DNA of 28,014 nt from Gemmatimonadota bacterium (GTDB taxonomy: Bacteria > JBHIER01 > G020348925): the NCBI GenBank assembly GCA_020348925.1, contig CP070758.1, positions 707,904-735,917 on the forward strand, read 5' to 3'. The notes under the pieces are model-generated. The model was not told where the DNA came from. It made no database searches and was given only the letters and a program-made list of their open reading frames with translations. Positions 17,529-25,563 of this stretch are shown piece by piece. The translations under genes and the position numbers were made by a program. Numbering within the stretch: the stretch's first letter is position 1; every line of letters starts with the position of its first letter.

Positions 17529-18152
17529 ATGAGAGGTCTTTTCATTACATTTGAAGGTGTCGATGGATGCGGTAAGACGACCCAAGCAGAGCGGTTGGCC
17601 GAGTATCTGTCCTCTCATGGTCGTCAGGTTGTGCTGACGCGGGAACCAGGCGGGACGGAAATTTCCGAAAAAATCAGGGCCGTTCTCTTGGACAGAAGCA
17701 ATCACACCATGAGCTGGTTGACGGAAATGTTTCTGTATATGGCCAGTCGCGCTCAGCTTACAGAAGAGATCATTCGTCCTTCTTTGGACAAAGGGTCCGT
17801 GGTCATTTCCGATCGCTTCATGGATGCCACCCTTGCCTATCAAGGATACGGACGGGGCTTGGACAGGGAGATGATCAGGCAACTCAACATTGTAGCCACT
17901 TCGAAGCTTATTCCGGATCTTACAATACTCATGGATCTCGTGCCTGAAATCTGTAGCCGGAGAATGGCAGCGATGGGAAAGTCTATCGACCGCTTGGAAG
18001 GGGCGGGGAGCGAATTCCAGAAGAAAGTGAGAGAGGGATACTTGGAAATGGCCGGAATGGAATCCCAGCGGTTTCGTGTCATTGATGCAGGGAAGTCCAT
18101 AGATGAAAATGAACGGGAGATCCGAGAAATTATCGGATCTTTATTACAATAA
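17529..18152 (+). CDS. tmk: thymidylate kinase
   Basis: Converts dTMP to dTDP with ATP in the cytoplasm. The P-loop FEGVDGCGKTT (residues 8-18), the REPGGTEISEKIR segment that binds the nucleotide, the DRFMDATLAYQGYGRGL motif and the helix after it are all in order. Length, 207 residues, is normal. The lid region (about 140-160) lacks the string of arginines seen in some type II enzymes; the Arg is in the P-loop-side REPGG instead. A weak ribosome site (GAGAG) lies just before the ATG. It stops 19 bases before the C-terminal processing protease gene and shares its promoter with it. Confidence 0.95.
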   Translation: MRGLFITFEGVDGCGKTTQAERLAEYLSSHGRQVVLTREPGGTEISEKIRAVLLDRSNHTMSWLTEMFLYMASRAQLTEEIIRPSLDKGSVVISDRFMDATLAYQGYGRGLDREMIRQLNIVATSKLIPDLTILMDLVPEICSRRMAAMGKSIDRLEGAGSEFQKKVREGYLEMAGMESQRFRVIDAGKSIDENEREIREIIGSLLQ

Positions 18153-18171
18153 TTTTGTGCGGAGGATGCCG

Positions 18172-19818
18172 ATGATACGATACAATCAATGGAAGCGATT
18201 CATCGCTCTGTCCTTTGTCGTCCTTCTCATTGGGGCAACCTTTGGTTCTCTGTTGGCCGACAAAGAGGAGATCTATCGCAGTATTCGTAAAAACTTTACC
18301 CTCTTCAATCGAATCTACGAGGCAGTCAGTACCAGGTATGTGGAAGAGGTGAACGTCGACGAGCTCATGCAGGCCAGCATCAAGGGGATGTTGGATACCC
18401 TCGATCCCTACACTCAGTATATGGAGAAAAGTCATTATCAGGAGCTCAAAATCGGTACCAAAGGGAAATTCGAAGGACTGGGTATTAATATCGGTATTCG
18501 TGGAAACATATTGACGGTCATCTCTCCCATCGAAGGAACGCCCGCCCATCGTATCGGCATACAGGCGGGAGATAAGATCATGAAGATTGAAGGAGAATCG
18601 ACCGCAGGTTTCACGACTGCGAAGGCCGCTTCCCTTCTCCGTGGTCCCAAAGGGACCCAGGTCACCGTAACGATTGAACGGGAAGGAGTACCGGAACCTA
18701 TCGATTACACCGTCACCAGAGATGTTATCGAAGTCAAGAGTGTCTCTTATGCTGGTGTCATCGACGATGGCATTGGATACATCCGGCTGAGGAAATTCTC
18801 CCAGCACTCGGGGGAAGAGGTTAAAGAGGCTCTTGAAGAAGTTCTTCGGCATGATATCCAAGGTTTAATCTTCGACCTGAGAATGAACTCCGGCGGACTG
18901 CTCAGCGAAGCCGTTGATGTCACTGATAAATTTTTGCCAAAGGACAAACTGATCGTTTCCACCAAAGGGAGGAATGGTGAAAAGGAGGTGACATTCGTCG
19001 CTCAAGACGAACCTGTTTACGGTGATAAGCCTCTCGTCGTTCTCGTTGATAAAGGAAGCGCCAGTGCTTCCGAGATCTTTGCCGGCGCCATTCAGGATTG
19101 GGATCGTGGTCTCCTCGTTGGAACATTAACCTTCGGCAAGGGATTGGTGCAATCGGTTCTTCCTATCGGATCTGACGAGGCTCTCAAGATTACGACTGCA
19201 AAATATTATACGCCCAGCGGCCGCTGTATTCAAAAGGAGGATGCCGAAGAAGAACATGTTACGCAAGAGAGGTTTTATACGGAAAGCGGTCGTATCGTCT
19301 ATGCCGGTGGTGGGATTACCCCTGATATCGAAAGTGAAGCTCCGAAGTTGAGCCAACTCGAATCGGAACTGCTGCGAAAAGGTCTGTTCTTGGCCTTCGC
19401 CGCTCACTATTCTGCCGAGCATCCTGATCTGAATCAGGATTTCGATATAACCGAAGAGATACTCGATCAATTTCAACGGTTCACGCAGGAAAAGGAACTG
19501 AGCTATAAAGCTGCGGGATTTTCAGAAATTGAGGACCTGCGGGAGATTGCTCAGAGGGAACAATCCAGTTCTGCAGTCAATGACCTTCTCGATGAATTTG
19601 AGGGTCTCATTGCGTCGGAAAAGGAGATGAGTTTCGAACGGAGTGCTGAATTCATAAAAAGGCGTTTGAAGGCTCAGATTGCCTTGGATGTGTGGGGTAC
19701 AGAGAGGGAAACAGAGATAAGGCTCCGCGATGATCCCCAGGTTGCAACGGCCATCGATCTTCTGAAACATCCGGAATTGTATTACAACAATCTGGCTGTT
19801 GCCGATGAAGGGGAATAG
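18172..19818 (+). CDS. ctpA: C-terminal processing peptidase, S41 family
   Basis: A 548-residue periplasmic or membrane-anchored serine protease of the CtpA/Prc type. Residues 7-27 are a hydrophobic anchor or signal sequence. A PDZ domain (about 95-175, FEGLGINI and PAHRIGIQAGDKI) is followed by the S41 catalytic domain. The catalytic Ser298 lies in KGSASASEIF and Lys323 in TLTFGKGLVQ, 25 residues apart as in E. coli Prc. The last 180 residues are a charged helical extension typical of longer members. The start chosen, ATG at 18172, is 6 bases after GGAGG; the ATG at 18166 abuts GGAGG, and longer starts run into tmk. Substrates are unknown. It probably trims or degrades exported proteins. Confidence 0.93.
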   Translation: MIRYNQWKRFIALSFVVLLIGATFGSLLADKEEIYRSIRKNFTLFNRIYEAVSTRYVEEVNVDELMQASIKGMLDTLDPYTQYMEKSHYQELKIGTKGKFEGLGINIGIRGNILTVISPIEGTPAHRIGIQAGDKIMKIEGESTAGFTTAKAASLLRGPKGTQVTVTIEREGVPEPIDYTVTRDVIEVKSVSYAGVIDDGIGYIRLRKFSQHSGEEVKEALEEVLRHDIQGLIFDLRMNSGGLLSEAVDVTDKFLPKDKLIVSTKGRNGEKEVTFVAQDEPVYGDKPLVVLVDKGSASASEIFAGAIQDWDRGLLVGTLTFGKGLVQSVLPIGSDEALKITTAKYYTPSGRCIQKEDAEEEHVTQERFYTESGRIVYAGGGITPDIESEAPKLSQLESELLRKGLFLAFAAHYSAEHPDLNQDFDITEEILDQFQRFTQEKELSYKAAGFSEIEDLREIAQREQSSSAVNDLLDEFEGLIASEKEMSFERSAEFIKRRLKAQIALDVWGTERETEIRLRDDPQVATAIDLLKHPELYYNNLAVADEGE

Positions 19819-19886
19819 ATGCAACATCCCGACATGAATGAACAAAAAGGATTTCAAAAAAATATATAACCCTGAATTCAAAAAGT

Positions 19887-19914
19887 ATGCGCACTCAAAA
19901 GGTGCGCATTTCGT
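19887..19914 (+). terminator. hairpin between the protease gene and alanine racemase gene, weak terminator
   Basis: ATGCGCAC (19887-19894), a 7-base loop, GTGCGCAT (19902-19909), then TTCGTT. The 8-bp stem is perfect. The T-run is poor on the plus strand, while the A-run before it gives ACTTTTTG after the stem on the minus strand. It lies 68 bases after the protease stop and 53 bases before the racemase ATG, so it could end the upstream transcript. An operator for alr is the other reading. Confidence 0.45.
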
Positions 19915-19961
19915 TATATGCAGACACAGTTCTGATTTTTTTATACGACACGTTGCCTCAT

Positions 19962-21095
19962 ATGACAGAATATCCTAAGACACCTGCACGACCTGCCTGG
20001 GTGGAAGTTGATCTCCACGCCATCGCTCAGAATCTTACTGCTCTTCGGCAAAAGGTTGGCCCGAGAAAGATCATGGGCACCGTGAAGGCGAATGCTTACG
20101 GTCACGGTTTGGTTGAGGTGGCAAAGTTCCTCGAAAATGAAAAGATCGACATGCTGGGCGTATCGATCCTGGATGAAGCCGAGGATCTGCGCCGGGCCGG
20201 AATTACAACCCCGATTCTTATCATGGGCACCATTCTGCCGGAGGAGGCGGACAGGGCTCTTGAATTGGATGTGACCCCGACGCTCAACTCCTTCAACGTT
20301 GCGAAATCGTTAGCCGGGGCTGCAAGGGAGCGCGGTCGGAGGGTCAGGGCACATGTTAAAATCGATACCGGCATGGGTCGCTTCGGGGAATTGCCCCCCG
20401 CGGCCATCGATTATGTGAGCCGTTTGCAGGCTCATGAATACTTAGAGATTGAAGGGATATACACTCATTTTCCCGGAGCCGATGTGCAGAACGATCCTTT
20501 CACCCGGCGACAGATTGAAACGTTCAAAAGAATCATCGATCAACTTACGGAAAGAGGCTTTTACATCCCCATCCAACACGCCGCCAACAGCTCCGCCATT
20601 CTCAACTATCCAGAGTCGTATTTCACCATGGTCAGGCCCGGTGATACCCTATATGGCCTTTACCCCTCGGAAAGAGTCGAAAAAAACCTATTGCTGAGAC
20701 CGGCTTTAAGCTGGAAATCGAAAATACTCACCTTGAAGCGGGTTCCCCAGGGTTGGAGCATCAGTTACGGGCGCACGTATATCACCCCGACGGAGAAAAA
20801 GATCGCCATCATACCTGTAGGATATGCTGACGGGTATAACCGCCATCTCTCCAATAAAGGTCAGGTTCTCATTCATGGTCGGAGAGCCCCAATCATAGGC
20901 CTTGTCTGCATGGACCAGTTCATGGTCGATGTGACCGATATCCCCGATGTAACCGCAGGTGATGAGGTTGTTCTCATTGGGAAACAGGCTGGTGAAAAGA
21001 TCACGGTAGATGATCTTGCCCGTCAGCTTGGTACGATCAATTACGAGATCATCTGCGGCATCTCTCACCGCGTCCCCCGGATGTATACAAAATAG
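19962..21095 (+). CDS. alr: alanine racemase
   Basis: A PLP enzyme that interconverts L- and D-alanine for peptidoglycan synthesis. Lys42 in VKANAYGHG carries PLP, and Tyr269 in ISYGRTY is the second catalytic base. The family strings KIDTGMGRFG, THFPGADV, HAANSSAIL, MVRPGDTLYGLYP and GLVCMDQFMVDV occur in order, and the C-terminus has ICGISHRVPRMY. With the ATG at 19962 it is 377 residues, normal for Alr. The frame extends 25 codons further, beginning inside the 19887 hairpin; those residues are unlike the family. No Shine-Dalgarno site is visible before 19962, so initiation may be weak or near-leaderless. Confidence 0.95.
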   Translation: MTEYPKTPARPAWVEVDLHAIAQNLTALRQKVGPRKIMGTVKANAYGHGLVEVAKFLENEKIDMLGVSILDEAEDLRRAGITTPILIMGTILPEEADRALELDVTPTLNSFNVAKSLAGAARERGRRVRAHVKIDTGMGRFGELPPAAIDYVSRLQAHEYLEIEGIYTHFPGADVQNDPFTRRQIETFKRIIDQLTERGFYIPIQHAANSSAILNYPESYFTMVRPGDTLYGLYPSERVEKNLLLRPALSWKSKILTLKRVPQGWSISYGRTYITPTEKKIAIIPVGYADGYNRHLSNKGQVLIHGRRAPIIGLVCMDQFMVDVTDIPDVTAGDEVVLIGKQAGEKITVDDLARQLGTINYEIICGISHRVPRMYTK

Positions 21096-21141
21096 CCAAC
21101 CAGAGTAAATTCTTACAGTTCCTCTTTTCGAAATAAAAATC

Positions 21142-21168
21142 TTGTGCATCAATTCCGGATTATATAAT
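21142..21168 (+). promoter_or_regulatory. candidate promoter for the dockerin protein gene
   Basis: A perfect TATAAT (21163-21168) within TATATAAT, with TTGTGC at 21142-21147. Spacing is 15, shorter than ideal; taking CTTGTG gives 16. It is about 90 bases upstream of the ATG at 21257. Confidence 0.4.
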
Positions 21169-21256
21169 TTACAATCTGAATTTCATCTCTGAACTGAATC
21201 GTCATGGCCATTTTTGATTGGTGTGTACTTTTCCTATTTCAAAGGAGGTGAGACGT

Positions 21257-22609
21257 ATGAAGTCACGATGCGGTTATAGCGTCCTCCTCTTGACACTCGT
21301 CTCAATATCTGCTTCGTCGGGACTGGAATGGAAAGTTGCGGTGGTAGATGGTGGTGGTGCGGTGATCAATGCGGGTACTTCTGTTGCGATCGCATCTGGT
21401 GACTACCCTCACATGAGTTATCTTTCATATTTTTCACCGGATGACTCTGTGGGTCTGTTTTATGTCTATTGGGATGGTGATCAATGGCACAAACAGAACA
21501 TATTCCAGCTTTGGATCTATTTTGAAACCCAGACATCGCTTTCTCTTGATAAAGAGGACAATCCGCACATTGCTCATGGCTGGCATGGTGGTACGGGAGC
21601 ACTCATGATGTATTCTTTCTGGGATGGTGCAGACTGGCAACACATGCATATCCCGTATCTCGGGGAAGCCGTACACAATGACATTACTGTCGATGATTTC
21701 GGGTGTTCGCATATAGCACACATATGGATCAGCGACGTGCCGTGTCCCATCAGTCCGATTTATTCCGCCTTCGGCTGCCCCCAAAAATGTGGAAGCGATG
21801 TGGATACAGTTGATTACATGTGGTGGGGCAATGGACATGTCTCTCTTGCCTTGAGTTCAACCAGTTCGCCATGTCTGTGCTATAACTTGAACAATCGGAC
21901 TGATCCTGGTCTGAAATATGCTTTCTGTGTTGAAAATTATATTGGTGAAAAATGGAATATTGAAAAAGTTGATACCGTGCCGGAGGCTCCTCATACTTCT
22001 GGAACAGCGATATCGTTGAATTTAGATGTTTCTGATCATCCCCACGTTTCTTATTACGACGACCTTCATCATGATCTCAAGTGGGCGAGAAAAATTGGTG
22101 GAAACTGGGAGATTGGTGCAGTTGACAGTTTCGCAGATGTCGGTTCATGCAATTCTCTGGTACTTGACGACTACGGTTTTGAGCACATCTCTTACTACGA
22201 TGCCACTCATAAAGACCTGAAATGCGCCCATTGGAATGGAAGGAGCTGGGAGATTGAAAGGGTCGATACTCTGGGACAGGTCGGTGACGTCAATTCCATA
22301 GCCATCGATGATGATGGCTGCCTTCACATCAGTTATTACGACGCCATGAACAAATTCTTAAAATACGCCAAATCGACCTCAACTCATATATGCTCAGGTG
22401 TTAAAGGTGACGTTGATGGAAACAGTACGATCGATGTAATAGATGTTGTCCAGACAGTTCGTCATATCCTCGGTATTGAGATTCTCGAATTCTGCAGCCG
22501 GGTGAGGGCTGACTGCAATGCAGACGGCCAGATTGATATAACGGACGTTCTCGGCATTGTGAACGTCATATTAAATGTGAGCACGTGTCAGCCTACGAAG
22601 GGAAATTGA
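21257..22609 (+). CDS. secreted repeat protein with C-terminal type I dockerin
   Basis: A 450-residue secreted protein. The ATG follows AAAGGAGGTGAG by the usual distance, and residues 1-20 are a signal peptide ending SASSG. The middle is built of repeats about 45-50 residues long, each with a core like HISYYDATHKDLK followed by W-x-IE-x-VD and a Val-Gly-x-x-Asn-Ser segment. Three are clear between about 255 and 375, with looser ones before, which suggests a beta-propeller-like fold. Residues 381-445 are a dockerin: two calcium loops, D-x-D-x-N-x6-D (GDVDGNSTIDVIDVV) and D-x-N-x-D-x6-D (ADCNADGQIDITDVL), each leading into a helix. Dockerins dock to cohesins; no cohesin is visible in this window. 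The repeat unit does not name a ligand. The protein might be anchored to, or assembled on, the cell surface. Confidence 0.85.
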   Translation: MKSRCGYSVLLLTLVSISASSGLEWKVAVVDGGGAVINAGTSVAIASGDYPHMSYLSYFSPDDSVGLFYVYWDGDQWHKQNIFQLWIYFETQTSLSLDKEDNPHIAHGWHGGTGALMMYSFWDGADWQHMHIPYLGEAVHNDITVDDFGCSHIAHIWISDVPCPISPIYSAFGCPQKCGSDVDTVDYMWWGNGHVSLALSSTSSPCLCYNLNNRTDPGLKYAFCVENYIGEKWNIEKVDTVPEAPHTSGTAISLNLDVSDHPHVSYYDDLHHDLKWARKIGGNWEIGAVDSFADVGSCNSLVLDDYGFEHISYYDATHKDLKCAHWNGRSWEIERVDTLGQVGDVNSIAIDDDGCLHISYYDAMNKFLKYAKSTSTHICSGVKGDVDGNSTIDVIDVVQTVRHILGIEILEFCSRVRADCNADGQIDITDVLGIVNVILNVSTCQPTKGN

Positions 22610-22611
22610 AA

Positions 22612-22670
22612 TGTCACACCTATCACAGACGAAAGTCTGGGCCACAATGTGACACCTTTGGAATGTGACA
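22612..22670. repeat. nested inverted repeat after the dockerin gene
   Basis: TGTCACA (22612-22618) is the inverse of TGTGACA (22648-22654), and that word occurs again at 22664-22670. Inside the pair is a hairpin, CAGAC GAAA GTCTG (22626-22639), closed by a GAAA tetraloop. It begins 3 bases after the dockerin stop and covers the first possible start of the next gene (GTG at 22649). It could be a terminator without a T-run, an mRNA structure affecting the next gene, or a remnant mobile-element end. I cannot tell which. Confidence 0.4.
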
Positions 22671-24976
22671 ACCATGCACAGCGGTTTTACGAATTCAAGA
22701 CGATCTATCATCTCAAAAGCGTAATAGAGAAAATGGACTTCGGCGGTTCCCCCACAATACACCTGCTTATAAAAGCGAGAGAAGGGATCAGAACATCCCC
22801 TGCGAAATTAGGGGTTTTTCCCTCTTCCTTCAATCCTCTTACAGTATCCCACGTCGAGCTCATCGAGAGGGCCATCTCCGATTTCGCCATGGATGAGGTG
22901 CTCCTTGTGCTGGACAAGAAAACGCTGGATAAGGAAGTCTTCGGAGCGACACTGGAGGATCGACTCTTGATGCTCTTCAGTTTTTGTCAGGACAAACCTT
23001 ACATCTCCCTCGGGTTGTCCAATCGCGGCCTCTTTGTGGATAAAGTGACAGCCCTCAGAGAACTTTATCCACCCAAGACGGACATACACTTCATCGTCGG
23101 CTACGATACCATCATCCGGGTGCTGGATCCAAAATATTATGATGACAGAGAAGCGTCTCTCGAAAAGCTCTTCAGCGAGTGTTCTTTCCTGGCCGCCAAT
23201 CGTGGAGGGGAAAGCGTTGAAGATATTTCTGATTTATTCGAGAAAGACGAAAACAGAAAATACGCCGATAGAGTGAAAACATTTGTCATCTCTGATTTTC
23301 TCGCCTCGGTTTCTTCGACACAGATACGAGACTTGGTCACCAAGGGAAAAAGTATCACCGACTTCGTGCCAATTGAGATCGAGGAATTCATCTCCGAGAC
23401 CGGACTCTATGGTCCTGATATTTCAGTGGGGAGTGAACGAATCAACATATATAATATTCGATGCCAGGCTATTGAACACCTCTGGGCACTCAATCCTATA
23501 GAGCCTCCCCAGACTGACTTGAAAAAGATCATCACGGCGGCCAGGGGAGATACACCTTTGGGAAAAGAAGTCCGACGCGTTCTTTTATTATCTCCAAGGC
23601 AGATTCCGCCAAGACCTGCTCCACGTATCCCATCTCAACCCACGGGTAATTTCGATCTCGTCACACCGCTTTTCCCTCTTCAAAAAGCCCAGCAGGAAGC
23701 GCGACGCTGTTTACAATGTCAGAATCCACCCTGCGAGCGCCATTGCCTCCCGGGCCTTCCAATTCTTGAGCTTCTCAAATTGATAGCTCGCGGTGCGTTT
23801 GAGGGCGCTTATGTAAGAATGAGAGAAGCTGAACCTCTGTGCGGGATGACAGAGTATCTCTGTCAGACGAAGGAGAACTATTGCGAGCGTCATTGCCTCT
23901 CAAGACAGCTTTTTGGAACAGGCAATGAAATCGCCATTCAAACCGTTTTTCGTTCCCTGTGGGAGTACGGACACAGGGAATGTGAAGATACGAACGATTT
24001 GTCTTTGAAATACAAAATAAATTTAGGAACGAGAAATAAGAAGGTTGCCATCGTAGGATCAGGACCGGCAGGTCTGAAAGCAGCTATGGATCTGGCCAAA
24101 CATGGCTACAACGTTACTATCTTTGAGAGGAAGGAAAAAATCGGGGGCGTTCCTCGCTTCGAGACGCCCATATTTCGATTCCCGGCCGAAGAGGTCTTCA
24201 ATCACATCGAGAAGGATATTCGAGCACTATCTATTCACATAGAGGCAGGTGTCACTATCGGGCAAAACGCGACTATCGAGAAATTGAAGCAACAGGGCTT
24301 CACCGCCATATTTGTGGCTACAGGACTTACGCTGCCGAAAAGGCTCGATATCCCCGGAGAAGATCTCAAAGGTGTTTCAACCTCGATCGATATTTTCAAC
24401 GAGTTTCACAGGAATGGCTTGAATGATCTCATGAAGAGGTTTAAAGATAAAAAGTGTTACGTCATCGACAGCGGAAACACGGCCATGGATACCTCTCGGT
24501 TGCTCAGACGGCTCGGTGCCGAGGTGACCAGTATCTTTTGGGAAGACGCACCGAGAGCTTACCCAAAAGAGATCGCTGCGGCAGAAAAAGAGGGCATATC
24601 CTTTCTATGTACTTCGCTTCCTGTCGGACTGGTTGGAGATAATCAGGGAGTACTGACTCATATAAAGAGTGCCGAAACAACCTTTGATGAAAAAACAGAA
24701 CGCTGGAAACCAATTCCAGGGACAGACAGGGATCTCCCGACGGACTTTTGTATCTATGCCATAGGCGCTCATCCTGACGTCAATCTTGAGAACCTCAACA
24801 TAACTAAAGAGGGTCATATTCAAGTCGATCCAGTGACATTGCAGACATCGATTCCTGCTCTCTATGCGGGGGGTGACGTGGTCGAGCGGGGTAATATTTC
24901 AACCGCAATCCGTGATGGGAGAAGAGCTGCTGAAAGTATTTACGATTTTTGTAATGCTGAAGCCGGAAAGTTGTAA
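22649..24976 (+). CDS. fusion: nicotinate-nucleotide-adenylyltransferase-like domain plus GltD-like iron-sulfur flavoprotein
   Basis: One uninterrupted frame joins two enzyme types (775 residues from GTG 22649; ATG 22733 gives 747). Residues about 53-250 are a nucleotidyltransferase of NadD/NMNAT type, with the start motif GVFPSSFNPLTVSH (55-68) and SSTQIR (222-227), the ISSTxxR box. The usual H-x-G-H reads T-V-S-H. From about 335 the protein resembles the small subunit of glutamate synthase and its NAD(P)H oxidoreductase relatives: four cysteines at 354, 357, 362, 366, four more at 398, 405, 412, 416, an FAD motif GSGPAG (470-475) and a final AGGDVVERGN FAD segment. The second dinucleotide motif (603-614) reads VIDSGNTAMD. 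The start is uncertain; homologous-looking sequence begins near residue 23, favouring a non-ATG start. The partner enzyme and electron acceptor are not in the window. Confidence 0.88.
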   Translation: MTPLECDNHAQRFYEFKTIYHLKSVIEKMDFGGSPTIHLLIKAREGIRTSPAKLGVFPSSFNPLTVSHVELIERAISDFAMDEVLLVLDKKTLDKEVFGATLEDRLLMLFSFCQDKPYISLGLSNRGLFVDKVTALRELYPPKTDIHFIVGYDTIIRVLDPKYYDDREASLEKLFSECSFLAANRGGESVEDISDLFEKDENRKYADRVKTFVISDFLASVSSTQIRDLVTKGKSITDFVPIEIEEFISETGLYGPDISVGSERINIYNIRCQAIEHLWALNPIEPPQTDLKKIITAARGDTPLGKEVRRVLLLSPRQIPPRPAPRIPSQPTGNFDLVTPLFPLQKAQQEARRCLQCQNPPCERHCLPGLPILELLKLIARGAFEGAYVRMREAEPLCGMTEYLCQTKENYCERHCLSRQLFGTGNEIAIQTVFRSLWEYGHRECEDTNDLSLKYKINLGTRNKKVAIVGSGPAGLKAAMDLAKHGYNVTIFERKEKIGGVPRFETPIFRFPAEEVFNHIEKDIRALSIHIEAGVTIGQNATIEKLKQQGFTAIFVATGLTLPKRLDIPGEDLKGVSTSIDIFNEFHRNGLNDLMKRFKDKKCYVIDSGNTAMDTSRLLRRLGAEVTSIFWEDAPRAYPKEIAAAEKEGISFLCTSLPVGLVGDNQGVLTHIKSAETTFDEKTERWKPIPGTDRDLPTDFCIYAIGAHPDVNLENLNITKEGHIQVDPVTLQTSIPALYAGGDVVERGNISTAIRDGRRAAESIYDFCNAEAGKL

Positions 24977-24994
24977 TATGCGTTGAGTTTTCAG

Positions 24995-25023
24995 TTGACG
25001 GCTGGGCACTGGAGTGTTAGATT
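24995..25023 (+). promoter_or_regulatory. candidate promoter for the first small lipoprotein gene
   Basis: TTGACG (24995-25000), 17 bases, TAGATT (25018-25023). The -35 differs from consensus by one base; the -10 matches in four. It falls 60 bases upstream of the ATG at 25083 and overlaps a possible TTG start at 25014, favouring the later start. Confidence 0.4.
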
Positions 25024-25082
25024 GTAACTTGTATGTGCCCGGTATCAACTATTATTTTCAGAAACTCATCCGGATAATTCAT

Positions 25083-25508
25083 ATGATACAGCAGAAAGCA
25101 TTTTATCTGAAAATTCGCGACAGTATCCTGATACTCCTCGTATCATTTTTATCCATCAGTACTCTCAATTGCATCCAAAAGAGCTCAGCGAACCTTGAAG
25201 AGGAAGCGCTTCTTCAGCTCCGTGATTTCTTTGATAAGCAAAACAAATTGTTCGAGCGTCAGAAGAGATACGAGTTTCAACAAGTTTTGCATTTTAAGAA
25301 ATTGAATAGAAAGAGAGCCGAGGTCACCTTGGAATACAAATTCATCGACAACTATATGACTGTAGACCGAACGGAGGAGATCAAACGCAGCACATTTCTT
25401 CTCCAGTGGCAGGATAAAGGGAAGCTCGTCGTAACGCCTGATGGCGAAACCCAAAGGGTTCGCTGGGTACTCTCTCGAACATGGGACTATGATCGAGAGA
25501 AACAGTAG
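25083..25508 (+). CDS. small exported, possibly lipoprotein of unknown function
   Basis: A 141-residue protein from ATG 25083. Residues 13-30 are hydrophobic and end ISTLNC, a lipobox-like site whose Asn before Cys is unusual, so lipidation is uncertain. The rest is charged and probably mixed helix and strand (FDKQNKLFERQKRYEFQQ, then LQWQDKGKLVVTPDGETQ). I do not recognise a family. The ribosome site is weak. It is first of a run of five small exported proteins on this strand. Confidence 0.65.
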   Translation: MIQQKAFYLKIRDSILILLVSFLSISTLNCIQKSSANLEEEALLQLRDFFDKQNKLFERQKRYEFQQVLHFKKLNRKRAEVTLEYKFIDNYMTVDRTEEIKRSTFLLQWQDKGKLVVTPDGETQRVRWVLSRTWDYDREKQ

Positions 25509-25563
25509 GATTTATTTATAAGGGGAGTCACTAATTTTTCGCTTATCTCAAGAGGAGGTTCCT

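Noticed and set aside
22611-22670. Integron attC site or intact insertion-sequence end
   Set aside because: No integron core GTTRRRY/RYYYAAC sites and no transposase or second terminal repeat could be found.
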